From positions 2,294,001-2,358,000 of the forward strand of contig NZ_CP136693.1 of the NCBI RefSeq assembly GCF_032922745.1: a stretch of 64,000 nucleotides of DNA, read 5' to 3'. The notes below the pieces were generated by a model. The model was given only the letters and a program-made list of their open reading frames with translations. It was not told the DNA's origin and made no database searches. Below, piece by piece: positions 8,675 to 16,626 of this stretch. The position numbers were made by a program, and so were the translations under genes. The stretch's first letter is position 1. Each line of letters starts with the position of its first letter. This stretch comes from Marinobacter salarius (lineage in GTDB: Bacteria; Pseudomonadota; Gammaproteobacteria; Pseudomonadales; Oleiphilaceae).

Positions 8675-8711
8675 CTCTCCCCCTGCCCCTCTCCCGCGAG
8701 GGGAGAGGGGA
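8675..8711. repeat. GC-rich hairpin repeat CCCCTCTCCC-GCGA-GGGAGAGGGG, copy 1
   Basis: A perfect ten-base inverted repeat at 8686-8695 and 8701-8710 encloses GCGA plus one G. It lies between the convergent mvaT and diguanylate cyclase genes. A near-identical hairpin with one arm change recurs at 25934-25962. It may stop transcription from both sides, but the two-copy occurrence marks it as a dispersed element. Confidence 0.7.
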
Positions 8712-8713
8712 GC

Positions 8714-9679
8714 TTATGTTCCCTTCCCAAATACCACCACCCGATTTCTTCCTCCTTCCTTAGCCGCATACAACGCCTCATCTGCCTGCTGTAACCATTG
8801 CATATGATTCTCCGGCCCATCCGTTAAGGGCGCGATACCGATGCTGACGGTGTACTGAATTGGCGCTACTGTGGTTTGAACGATGCTGTTCTGGATGGCT
8901 TCTCTTATGCGCTCGCAAATTACCCTGGCACCTTCAATGTCGGTTTCCGGCAGGATGATGCCGAATTCTTCGCCGCCGTAGCGACCGGGACTGTCGGATT
9001 GCCGAAGGCTGTCTTTCATAACTTTGGCGGTGTACTTGATGACTTCGTCTCCGGCGAGGTGGCCGTGGGTATCGTTCACCGCTTTGAAGTGGTCTATGTC
9101 GAACATAACCAGGCAGGTATTGTGGCCGTAACGGCGGTACCGTTCGTATTCGGCGTCGAGCAGGTTCTCCCACGTGCCTCGGTTGAGCAGGCCGGTCAGG
9201 CGGTCGGTCATGCTCAGCTTGGCGAGTTGCTCGTTAGCGGTTTCCAATGCCCGCTTACTGGTGGCAATGTCGGTGACGTCGTAGACCATCAGGCAGATTT
9301 TCTCGACCTGTCCATTCGGCCCGGAGAGAGGGCTGATAGTCAGGTTCTGGAACATGTAGTCTTCGGTGCCGGTGATCGGCCGGGTATTGCGAAAGCGGAA
9401 TAGGTAGGGCCGCTGTTCCCAGGAGGTGAATGCCCGGGTGTTGAGCATGGCGACTGAATCCACCTTGCGGGTTAGCCAGGCTTTGGGGATGTCCGGGAAC
9501 ACGTCAAACAGAACCTGCTCGCGAATCTTGCTGGCGGTGAGGCCGCTGTGGTGTTCCATAAAGCCGTTCCAGGCCTGCACCCGGAAATCCAGGTCCAGCA
9601 CCACCAGGCCGACTTCCACCGATTCCAGCATGTCCACCAGCCAGTGGAAGGTGCTTGCTTGTATCTCTTTCATGGCCAT
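8714..9679 (-). CDS. PAS-GGDEF diguanylate cyclase
   Basis: A 321-residue protein predicted to make cyclic di-GMP from two GTP. The N-terminal PAS-like sensor (residues about 10-130) includes LDLDFRVQAWNGFMEHHSG and a PAC-like stretch. The GGDEF domain starts near LSMTDRLTGLLNRGTWE, and the metal-binding segment is FDIDHFKAVNDTHGHLAGDE. The active site is RYGGEEF, fully conserved, and the product-inhibition I-site RQSD lies five residues before it. No membrane segment is visible, so it is probably cytoplasmic. It starts two bases after the response-regulator gene ends, strongly suggesting co-transcription and a shared input. It converges with mvaT. Confidence 0.93.
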   Translation of the reverse strand: MAMKEIQASTFHWLVDMLESVEVGLVVLDLDFRVQAWNGFMEHHSGLTASKIREQVLFDVFPDIPKAWLTRKVDSVAMLNTRAFTSWEQRPYLFRFRNTRPITGTEDYMFQNLTISPLSGPNGQVEKICLMVYDVTDIATSKRALETANEQLAKLSMTDRLTGLLNRGTWENLLDAEYERYRRYGHNTCLVMFDIDHFKAVNDTHGHLAGDEVIKYTAKVMKDSLRQSDSPGRYGGEEFGIILPETDIEGARVICERIREAIQNSIVQTTVAPIQYTVSIGIAPLTDGPENHMQWLQQADEALYAAKEGGRNRVVVFGKGT

Positions 9680-9681
9680 GG

Positions 9682-10698
9682 TTAATCCACCAGGTACTGT
9701 AGTCGTTGTTCAAGGAAGGGTACTGAGTCTTCCGTCAGCAGTACCAGCATGTCGCAACGGATGTCCCGGTCTTCCAGTTCATAACTGATTTCAATGCACA
9801 GCAGCTTTTCCTGACGGGTGCTGTGGTGTTCCAGAAGATCTCCGATCTGTCGATGTTGTCCCAGGACGGTCGGATGACCAAGGCCGAGCTTGAGGTCTAA
9901 TTGGTCGCCAATGCCCTTGAGGAAGGCGCCAAACAGGATGCTGGACATGTCCATGAGCACCTCCACCTGGATGCTTTCGGTGTCCATGTCGTCGTAATGG
10001 AGCAGTTCGGCCATGTCGTTGAAGCTGGCGTCGGCAAATAACAGAAGGGCTTCACCCGCAATGCCTGCGCCGGTAAATCCCTGGCAGACGGCGGAGTAGT
10101 TGCTGTCGGCATGGGCGACGGAGATCGCCATGCTGAGTTCCGAGCGGGCAATCATTTCCACCCGGGGTATGGGCTGTTTGACAAAGACACGCAGCAGTCT
10201 TGCCAGCAGGTCGGACGAGCGGCCCATGGCAACGTTGGCGATTTCCTGGAGATAGTCGTTCAGGGTGACCGGGGCGTCTGCTGAAGGGAGGTCAGTGATG
10301 GCCTGCTCCTGGTCTTTCTCCAGATCTTCAGCGCGCAAAAAGCCGTAGTCCCGAAGTAGCTGTAAAACCAGGTCAGTGTCCGTGGGTTTTTTAATGAACT
10401 CGATGGCGCCGAGCTTACGGACTCGAGCGCGAGCTTCCGGTTGGATATCGCCGGAAACGACGATCGTCAACACCGGGAGATCCTCTTTCAGAATGGCGTC
10501 CAACACCTGGTAGCCATCCATCTCCGGCATGTTGAGGTCCAGAAACATCAATTCGCCGGCACCGGCACGGAGTTTTTCCAGGGCATTACGGCCATCGAAT
10601 GCGAAGGTAACTTCAGCGTTCCAGTTTTTGGGTAGAGCGCGGGCCATTTGTTTTCGGGCAAGTGAGGAGTCATCGCAGATTAGAACGCGAGTGGTCAT
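9682..10698 (-). CDS. Response regulator with REC and CheC/CheX-like domains
   Basis: A 338-residue protein. The REC domain (about 1-120) has DD at residues 9-10, the phospho-acceptor Asp in MFLDLNMPEMDGYQVL, a Ser in VVSGD and the Lys in FIKKPTD. The C-terminal half (about 150-335) resembles CheC/CheX chemotaxis phosphatases, with VLMDMSSILFGAFLKGIGD in the place of the catalytic helix. CheC enzymes use Glu and Asn in the pattern E-x-x-N; here the aligned residues appear to be Asp and Ser. Phosphatase activity may therefore be lost or changed. The gene is first in an operon with the diguanylate cyclase, so it probably controls or senses the same pathway. Confidence 0.85.
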   Translation of the reverse strand: MTTRVLICDDSSLARKQMARALPKNWNAEVTFAFDGRNALEKLRAGAGELMFLDLNMPEMDGYQVLDAILKEDLPVLTIVVSGDIQPEARARVRKLGAIEFIKKPTDTDLVLQLLRDYGFLRAEDLEKDQEQAITDLPSADAPVTLNDYLQEIANVAMGRSSDLLARLLRVFVKQPIPRVEMIARSELSMAISVAHADSNYSAVCQGFTGAGIAGEALLLFADASFNDMAELLHYDDMDTESIQVEVLMDMSSILFGAFLKGIGDQLDLKLGLGHPTVLGQHRQIGDLLEHHSTRQEKLLCIEISYELEDRDIRCDMLVLLTEDSVPFLEQRLQYLVD

Positions 10699-10845
10699 GG
10701 GGGCTCCGTTTTATTTTTTCGCCTCAGTATAGCAGCGCCTGATCCGAATTCTATGCCCTGTGAACTATCTCACTCTATTGGGCCGGTTGCCTGGGATATA
10801 GTGCTTCTGCGGTCATAACAAGAATTGATTCAGAGACACGACACT

Positions 10846-11706
10846 ATGAGACAGGATGCTTGTTGGTATGCTGTCCCTCTCACCATATGCCTGGGTATGT
10901 CGCCTGTTGCCCTGGCAGAGTTGGAGCCTATTTCCGAACAGGAGATGAGCCAGGTGCAAGGGCAGGCAATGATGACGGTGGATCATGTGGATGGAGTGAA
11001 CCACCGGTTTACCCGCGTGACACTGGGTGTGGACGCAGAAACCCGGCTGAACGCAGATGGTGTGGTGATGGGCGGGGATGATTCCGGTGCCGATCTCGAC
11101 ATCAAGAATTTCGCGCTCGGCCACTATGTGCGTGACGACACCCGTGTGCAGATTGACGGCAACACCTACAACGTGGACGACGTGGTTCCATTTGAGGGTG
11201 TTGAGCCCTATCTCGAACTGGCTGAAAGGGAGGGTCAGCTCTCCGGTTTTCGTTTTGGCCTGAACCAGGCTCGGGGCACGCTTTCTGGTGAGATCGCCAG
11301 CTTCAGCGGCAATCTGAACCTGAAAATCAACGATGCCGACGGCAACCCAGTAGACGCCATGCTGTTCGATGATGCCGGAGTGGCCACCAATCACCGGGCA
11401 ACACAGATAGGCCTGGCGGGTGACGACGGAACCTGCAGCCAATGTGTGCCGCTGACCAATCTATTGTCCATGGATATTGGCGTGGACAATGGCGATGGCA
11501 CTGTTGGCTTTACGGAAGACCTGTTTCTGGCGTTCCAGCGCGAGTCCGTGGACTGGCAAGACCTGGGCGGTGCAGGCGCTATCCAGGGGCCGGAAGGTGT
11601 GTTCCTGAATTTGCCCACCAGCATGACGCTGGACATGCAGACCCTGCAAAACGGCGTTCAGCGGGAGCGCACGCATTACGTGGATCGCGGTACCGGGATG
11701 TTTTGA
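10846..11706 (+). CDS. Secreted protein of unknown function
   Basis: A 286-residue protein with a signal peptide (WYAVPLTICLGMSPVALA) and probable cleavage after ALA. Directly after this lies LEPISEQEMSQVQGQA. A Ser-x-Val-x-Gly-Gln-Ala motif just behind the signal peptide resembles a group of uncharacterised gammaproteobacterial exported proteins; this is from memory and not searched. The mature part is acidic, rich in Asp and Gly, and looks beta-stranded (VTLGVDAETRLNADGVVMGG; GNLNLKINDADGNPVDAML). It has one Cys pair (CSQC). ATG 10846 is chosen because it gives a clean signal peptide; a TTG 21 bases upstream would spoil it. Function unknown. Confidence 0.75.
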   Translation: MRQDACWYAVPLTICLGMSPVALAELEPISEQEMSQVQGQAMMTVDHVDGVNHRFTRVTLGVDAETRLNADGVVMGGDDSGADLDIKNFALGHYVRDDTRVQIDGNTYNVDDVVPFEGVEPYLELAEREGQLSGFRFGLNQARGTLSGEIASFSGNLNLKINDADGNPVDAMLFDDAGVATNHRATQIGLAGDDGTCSQCVPLTNLLSMDIGVDNGDGTVGFTEDLFLAFQRESVDWQDLGGAGAIQGPEGVFLNLPTSMTLDMQTLQNGVQRERTHYVDRGTGMF

Positions 11707-11754
11707 TTACACTACCCTGCATTCAATCATTCACGTAATGCAGGAGTTCTCTCG

Positions 11755-13200
11755 GTGATCCGCTCTTTCTACTGGCACGACTACGAAACCTTTGGTGTCG
11801 ATCCCTTGCACGATCGTCCGTCCCAGTTTGCCGGTGTGCGTACCGATGCGGACCTGAACATCATCGAAGACCCTCTGATCATCTACTGCGCGCCTGCGGA
11901 CGACTACGTACCGTCGCCGGAGGCCTGCCTGATCACCGGTATTACTCCGCAAAAGGCGCTGGAAAACGGCTTTCCCGAGGCGGAGTTTATAGCTCAGATC
12001 AATGAGGCTTTCAGCCAGCCTGGCACCTGCGCTGTGGGTTACAACAGCCTGCGTTTCGATGACGAAGTATCTCGCCACACCCTGTACCGCAATCTTCGCG
12101 ATCCCTATGCCCGGGAATGGCAGAACGGCAATTCGCGCTGGGACATCATTGATATGGTGCGCCTGACCTACGCGCTGAGGCCGGAGGGCATCCACTGGCC
12201 AAAGAAGGAAGACGGTAGCCCCAGTTTCAAGTTGGAAGAGCTCACGGTCGCCAATGGCATCGCCCATGAAGCCGCTCACGATGCCCTGTCGGACGTGGAG
12301 GCCACCATTGCGGTGGCGAAGCTGATCAAGGAGAAGCAGCCCAAGCTGTTTGAGTTTGTACTGCAAAACAAGGACAAGCACTCTGCCCGCGCCATGCTGG
12401 ATACCGCCAGTATGAAGCCGGTATTCCACATTTCCGCAAAGTACCCGGCCACCCGTGGCTGCTGCGCAATGGTGGCGCCCGTTGCGGATCACCCCAGCAA
12501 CAAGAACCTGGTGATCGCGTACGACCTGCGCGAAGACCCCAGCGAGCTGATCCACGCCACGCCTGAGCAGATTCGTGAGCGGGTATTTACTTCCCAGGCA
12601 GAGCTAGGGGAGGGCGTGAGTCGTTTTCCACTCAAAGGCGTGCAGCTGAACAAGTGCCCGGTACTCGCTCCGGCCACCATGCTGAAGTCCCTCTCTGAAG
12701 AACGGCTTGCCGAATTAGAACTCGACGGCGCCAAACTGCGGGAGCACCTGGCCATCCTCCGCAAAGCCCCGGACCTGCCAGCCCGAATTGCCCAGGCCTT
12801 CGACCAGCCCCATGAAGGCGACCTGACGGACCCGGATGAACAGCTTTACGCTGGCGGCTTTATCAGCAAAACGGACCGCGAGAAGCTCAACTGGCTATTG
12901 CAACAGCCGGTGGAAACCCTGGGAGAGCAGGAAGTACGGTTTGAGGATGGGCGCCTGGAAGAGATGCTGTTTCGCTATCGGGCGAGGAATTACCCTAATA
13001 CGCTGATCGGTGACGAGATGGAGCGCTGGGAAGAATTCCGCAGTCAGCGCTTGATGAATCCGAAAAAAGGTTGGCGATCACTGGAGGAATTTGGGCATGA
13101 ACTGCAACGCCTGGCCGCCGATCCGGAGCTCACGCCGGATCGGCGGCACGTTCTGGAGGAGCTTCACCTTTATGGTGAGTCGCTGATTCCTTACGTTTAG
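11755..13200 (+). CDS. sbcB: Exodeoxyribonuclease I
   Basis: A 481-residue single-strand 3'-5' exonuclease of the DEDDh group, which trims 3' tails in recombination and mismatch repair and binds SSB. Motif Exo I is WHDYETFGVDP near residue 10 (Asp and Glu ligands). ITGITPQKALENG and YNSLRFDDEVSRHTLYRNL form the middle motif. AHDALSDVEATIAVA near 180 supplies the final His and Asp. The C-terminal helical domain (RARNYPNTLIGDEMERW) is typical of SbcB. The length agrees with the E. coli protein (475). The GTG start has AGGAG upstream. It converges with a SNF2-type helicase. Confidence 0.95.
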   Translation: MIRSFYWHDYETFGVDPLHDRPSQFAGVRTDADLNIIEDPLIIYCAPADDYVPSPEACLITGITPQKALENGFPEAEFIAQINEAFSQPGTCAVGYNSLRFDDEVSRHTLYRNLRDPYAREWQNGNSRWDIIDMVRLTYALRPEGIHWPKKEDGSPSFKLEELTVANGIAHEAAHDALSDVEATIAVAKLIKEKQPKLFEFVLQNKDKHSARAMLDTASMKPVFHISAKYPATRGCCAMVAPVADHPSNKNLVIAYDLREDPSELIHATPEQIRERVFTSQAELGEGVSRFPLKGVQLNKCPVLAPATMLKSLSEERLAELELDGAKLREHLAILRKAPDLPARIAQAFDQPHEGDLTDPDEQLYAGGFISKTDREKLNWLLQQPVETLGEQEVRFEDGRLEEMLFRYRARNYPNTLIGDEMERWEEFRSQRLMNPKKGWRSLEEFGHELQRLAADPELTPDRRHVLEELHLYGESLIPYV

Positions 13201-13217
13201 CGCCTGCGCTGTAAAAA

Positions 13218-13273
13218 TGGGGTCAGACCCCAAGACATTTCATTGTGCCAAATGTCCGGGGGCCTGACGCCAT
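13218..13273. repeat. GGGGTCAGACCCC composite element, copy 1
   Basis: A 15-base near-palindrome, TGGGGTCAGACCCCA (13218-13232), is followed by a small hairpin (ACATTT...AAATGT) and then by a decayed second palindrome (GGGGGCCTGACGCC). The same layout recurs at 23520-23573. It sits between the convergent exonuclease and helicase genes and reaches the helicase stop codon. Confidence 0.75.
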
Positions 13274-16200
13274 TATTTTTCGAAAAGCACGGAGATGTCG
13301 TCGGCTGTTATTGCGGAGCTGAAGGTGTCTGCGTTGCCGTACAGGCCGTCGGCCAGTTTGCTTTTCCGGGCTTGCAAGGCCTGGATGCGCTCCTCTACCG
13401 TGCCTTCGCTAATCAGGCGGTATACGAAGACTGGTTTGTCCTGGCCAATGCGCCAGGCGCGGTCGGTGGCTTGTTGTTCCACTGCGGGGTTCCACCATGG
13501 GTCGTAGTGGATCACGCAGTCGGCCGCGGTGAGGTTCAGGCCGGTGCCGCCGGCTTTCAGGCTGATGAGGAAGATCGGGCTTTCGCCGCTCTGGAAGCGT
13601 TTGACCGGAGTGGCCCGGTCTCGGGTCTGGCCGGTGAGTTTTTCATAGCGGATTCCCGCGCTCTTGAGGGCGTTCTCAATCAGCGCCAGCATGCTGGTGA
13701 ACTGGGAGAACAGGATAACCTTCCGGCCTTCTTCCAGCAGTTGTGCCAACATGTCCATCAGGTACTCAAGCTTGGCGGAGCCTGCGGTTTCATCGCCGTT
13801 GAGCAGGGCCGGGTGGCAGCAGATTTGTCGGAGTTTCAGCAAGGCATCGAGTATTTCAATCTGACTGCGGGCGGCGCCTTTATCGGCCAGCAGTTTCCGG
13901 ATGCGTTGGTCCATGGTGGCGCGAACGGTTTCGTATAGGTCCCGCTGCTGGCGGTTCAGCTCCACGTGGCGGACGATTTCGGTTTTCGCTGGCAGCTCTG
14001 GTGTCACCTGATCTTTGGTGCGGCGGAGCATGAAGGGGCGAACCCGGCGGCTGAGCTCGGCCCGGCGGGCGCTATCTCCGTTCTCTTCAATGGGCTTGCG
14101 GTAGTAATCCCGGAAGGTTTTCTGGTCGGCCAGATAGCCCGGGAGCATCAGATCGAACAGCGCCCAGAGTTCCCCCAGGTGGTTTTCCATGGGCGTGCCG
14201 GTGAGCGCAATGCAGTTCTGTGCAGGCAGCCTGCGTGCTGCTTTGGCCATGATGGTGGCCGGGTTTTTCAGGTACTGGGCTTCGTCGAAAAAGGCCAGGC
14301 TGTAGCTCTGGTTCTTGTGCTGATCAATATCCCTGTGCAGTAACGGATAGCTGGTGATGACCAGGTCGGCGCTGGCTACCTGGTCAAATAACGGTTTTCG
14401 GCGGTTCCCGTGTATTACCAGGCAATTCAGGCCGGGGGTGAACTTTTCCGCTTCCGCTTCCCAGTTGGCAATCAGGGTGGTGGGGCAGACCACTAGCGCA
14501 GGTGCATTCAGACGAGCGTTGGATTTTTCAGCCTGAATGCAGGCCAGGGCCTGCAGGGTTTTGCCCAGTCCCATGTCGTCCGCCAGAATGCCGCCCAGGC
14601 CATATTCCCGTAGAAACTGCAGCCAGTTCAGGCCGTCCTGCTGATAGTGGCGCAGTTGTGCTTTTACTTCTTTGGGCAGCGGCACCTCGGCCAAGGCCTG
14701 GAAGTTGGTCAGTTTTTCGCTCAGGGCGCGCAGTTCGGCACTGCTTTGCCAGTTGGCATCGACCTCCCCCATGACCTGTGCCGCATCCAACTTTGGCAGC
14801 TTCAGTGTGCCGTCACTGTCCCGCGCCATCAGGCCCAGAAGGGTTTGCGCCAGTGGCCGGATGCGGTCCGATGGAACCCGGATCAGCGTGCTGCCGTTGT
14901 GCAGCCAGAGGGTGTCTGGCAGGGTGTCTTCGTTACCGGCTTCGATGTCCAGATACGCCAGTGCCTGTTGTAGCAGCGGAATCAGATCAAGGCGGGTGCC
15001 GTTGTAGTCAATGCCCACTTCCACATCGAACCAGCCGGGCGCGTCGTCATCCGGGCGCAGGTTGCCGTGGAGTTCATCAATGTCAACAACGGGCAGGTCA
15101 AAACTGTCGTCCATTTCGATCTGCCAGCCCTCAGTATCTAACTGTGGAAGTTCGAAGGCGATGAAATTGAGCCAGGCTTCCCGGCTGGGCAGCGTGAAAT
15201 CAAGGAAGGCGCTCTGGGGGAGCGCATTGAGTATGTCGTCGTCAAACTCATCTCCCATGACACCGATCATCTGGAAGTCTGGCAGGCCATGGTGCAGAAA
15301 ATCTATCTCTTCATCTTCATCCCGAATGATCAGAACAGGTCCTTCGGGCGTTTGCACCAGGATGCGCGCTTCCTGCTCGGCAAACGGTATCCGGTGCTCC
15401 TCGTAGCTGAAGACGAGGCGGGCCATCAGCAAGGGCGGCTGGGTGCCCGGTTGCGGGTGTTCAAGACTGTAGAGCTGCAAGATGGGCTGGGGATCGGCCT
15501 CGATAATCTCCGGTGCCTGGAAGGATTCCGGCAGTAACGCTCCGGTTTTTTGCATCAGTGGGGACAGATCCGGCAGGGCTTCCTGTAATTGGGCCTCTGT
15601 GAGTGGAGGGCACTGCTCCAGTAATGCGGCTGTGTCTGCGTCCAGATTGCTTTGTACCCGGCCGATGCTGTGTGCCTGTTCATCCAGATAATAGGTCGGT
15701 GCTGTGTCCAGTAATTGAATGTGTGACGGTAGTTCCTTGCTGACCAACTGCCAGTGGCGGCTCTCGGGTAACTGTAGCCACTCGAAGCCGGTTTCAATGG
15801 GCTCTCCCGGTTGCAGCGGCGGGCTGCTGGTGGAGCCGATGAACAGGCGGCCGGTTTGCAGTGCCGCCTCAAGAAAATGAGCACCGCTGGTGCCTTCCAG
15901 CACAGGTTCAACCCGGAAAGACGTCGGCAGGGCGTTCAGCCAGGTGAGCGGTGCAATGTCACTTTCCTGCAGGTATTTCGGGCGGTCGTGTTCCAGATTT
16001 CGGCGGCCCCAGGGAATGGTTTTGGAACCGGCAGACAATCCCCCTGTTTTGCGTTGCCGCACTTTATTGACGGTTACCGTTGGCCTGCGCTGATGGGGGC
16101 CGACATGCAGCAGGTACGCCAGGCATTCGTTACTGTTGCTCCGGGCGGCCTCGCTGGTGAGCTTGCCGATTCGCTCCAGCCAGATTTCGGCTGTGTGCTC

Positions 16201-16536
16201 GCTGTTTCTGGGCCGGGCCTCCTGTACCTTACTGGCATCCACCATCGCTGCATCGTGATTCGCCTGAAAGATGACAGCGACTGCATGTTTGCATTGGAAA
16301 CTCACGGGGCAACTGCAGAAAGTGTCGATTTTGTAGGGTGTATAGCGATCAAATCTCACTACCGTCTGATATTGCTGGTAATGGCTGCCAGCGACCTCGG
16401 CCCGAAGGACCTGAATGCTCATGCCCTCCACTTCCCGAACCAGATTCTGTACCCGGTTCTGGCTGAAATAGCGTTTTCCACGCTGGATGCTGTTGGTGTC
16501 GAAGGTAAGGTTCAGAGTATCGGTGTCAATGAGCAT
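13273..16536 (-). CDS. SWIM zinc-finger SNF2-family helicase/ATPase
   Basis: A 1087-residue DNA-dependent ATPase. The N-terminus has a SWIM zinc finger, C-S-C-x5-C-K-H, at C74, C76, C82 and H84. After a long variable region (about 90-600) comes the two-lobed SNF2 motor. Walker A is DDMGLGKTLQ near 651-660, and Walker B-like DEAQ lies in LAFFDEAQYLKNP. Motif III is LTGTPMENHLGELW. Motif V/VI is SLKAGGTGLNLTAADCVIHY followed by DPWWNPAVEQQATDRAWRIGQ-like residues. Such proteins remodel protein-DNA or R-loop structures; the substrate is unknown. ATG 16536 is preferred, with TTG 16575 possible. It is next to exonuclease I but transcribed towards it. Confidence 0.88.
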   Translation of the reverse strand: MLIDTDTLNLTFDTNSIQRGKRYFSQNRVQNLVREVEGMSIQVLRAEVAGSHYQQYQTVVRFDRYTPYKIDTFCSCPVSFQCKHAVAVIFQANHDAAMVDASKVQEARPRNSEHTAEIWLERIGKLTSEAARSNSNECLAYLLHVGPHQRRPTVTVNKVRQRKTGGLSAGSKTIPWGRRNLEHDRPKYLQESDIAPLTWLNALPTSFRVEPVLEGTSGAHFLEAALQTGRLFIGSTSSPPLQPGEPIETGFEWLQLPESRHWQLVSKELPSHIQLLDTAPTYYLDEQAHSIGRVQSNLDADTAALLEQCPPLTEAQLQEALPDLSPLMQKTGALLPESFQAPEIIEADPQPILQLYSLEHPQPGTQPPLLMARLVFSYEEHRIPFAEQEARILVQTPEGPVLIIRDEDEEIDFLHHGLPDFQMIGVMGDEFDDDILNALPQSAFLDFTLPSREAWLNFIAFELPQLDTEGWQIEMDDSFDLPVVDIDELHGNLRPDDDAPGWFDVEVGIDYNGTRLDLIPLLQQALAYLDIEAGNEDTLPDTLWLHNGSTLIRVPSDRIRPLAQTLLGLMARDSDGTLKLPKLDAAQVMGEVDANWQSSAELRALSEKLTNFQALAEVPLPKEVKAQLRHYQQDGLNWLQFLREYGLGGILADDMGLGKTLQALACIQAEKSNARLNAPALVVCPTTLIANWEAEAEKFTPGLNCLVIHGNRRKPLFDQVASADLVITSYPLLHRDIDQHKNQSYSLAFFDEAQYLKNPATIMAKAARRLPAQNCIALTGTPMENHLGELWALFDLMLPGYLADQKTFRDYYRKPIEENGDSARRAELSRRVRPFMLRRTKDQVTPELPAKTEIVRHVELNRQQRDLYETVRATMDQRIRKLLADKGAARSQIEILDALLKLRQICCHPALLNGDETAGSAKLEYLMDMLAQLLEEGRKVILFSQFTSMLALIENALKSAGIRYEKLTGQTRDRATPVKRFQSGESPIFLISLKAGGTGLNLTAADCVIHYDPWWNPAVEQQATDRAWRIGQDKPVFVYRLISEGTVEERIQALQARKSKLADGLYGNADTFSSAITADDISVLFEK

Positions 16537-16610
16537 GGTTAGCCGGTTGTCGATATTGGTTGCGGGAGCTGGCAACCTACCTCAATGTTCGGGATTGCTC
16601 AAGATGGAGT

Positions 16611-16625
16611 TGGGCTCAGACCCCA
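16611..16625. repeat. Solitary GGG(C/G)TCAGACCCC palindrome
   Basis: TGGGCTCAGACCCCA differs from the consensus palindrome by one base. It lies two bases after the stop of the TPR protein gene (on the minus strand), in the 90-base gap before the helicase gene. Only one unit is present. Confidence 0.6.
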
Positions 16626-16626
16626 A

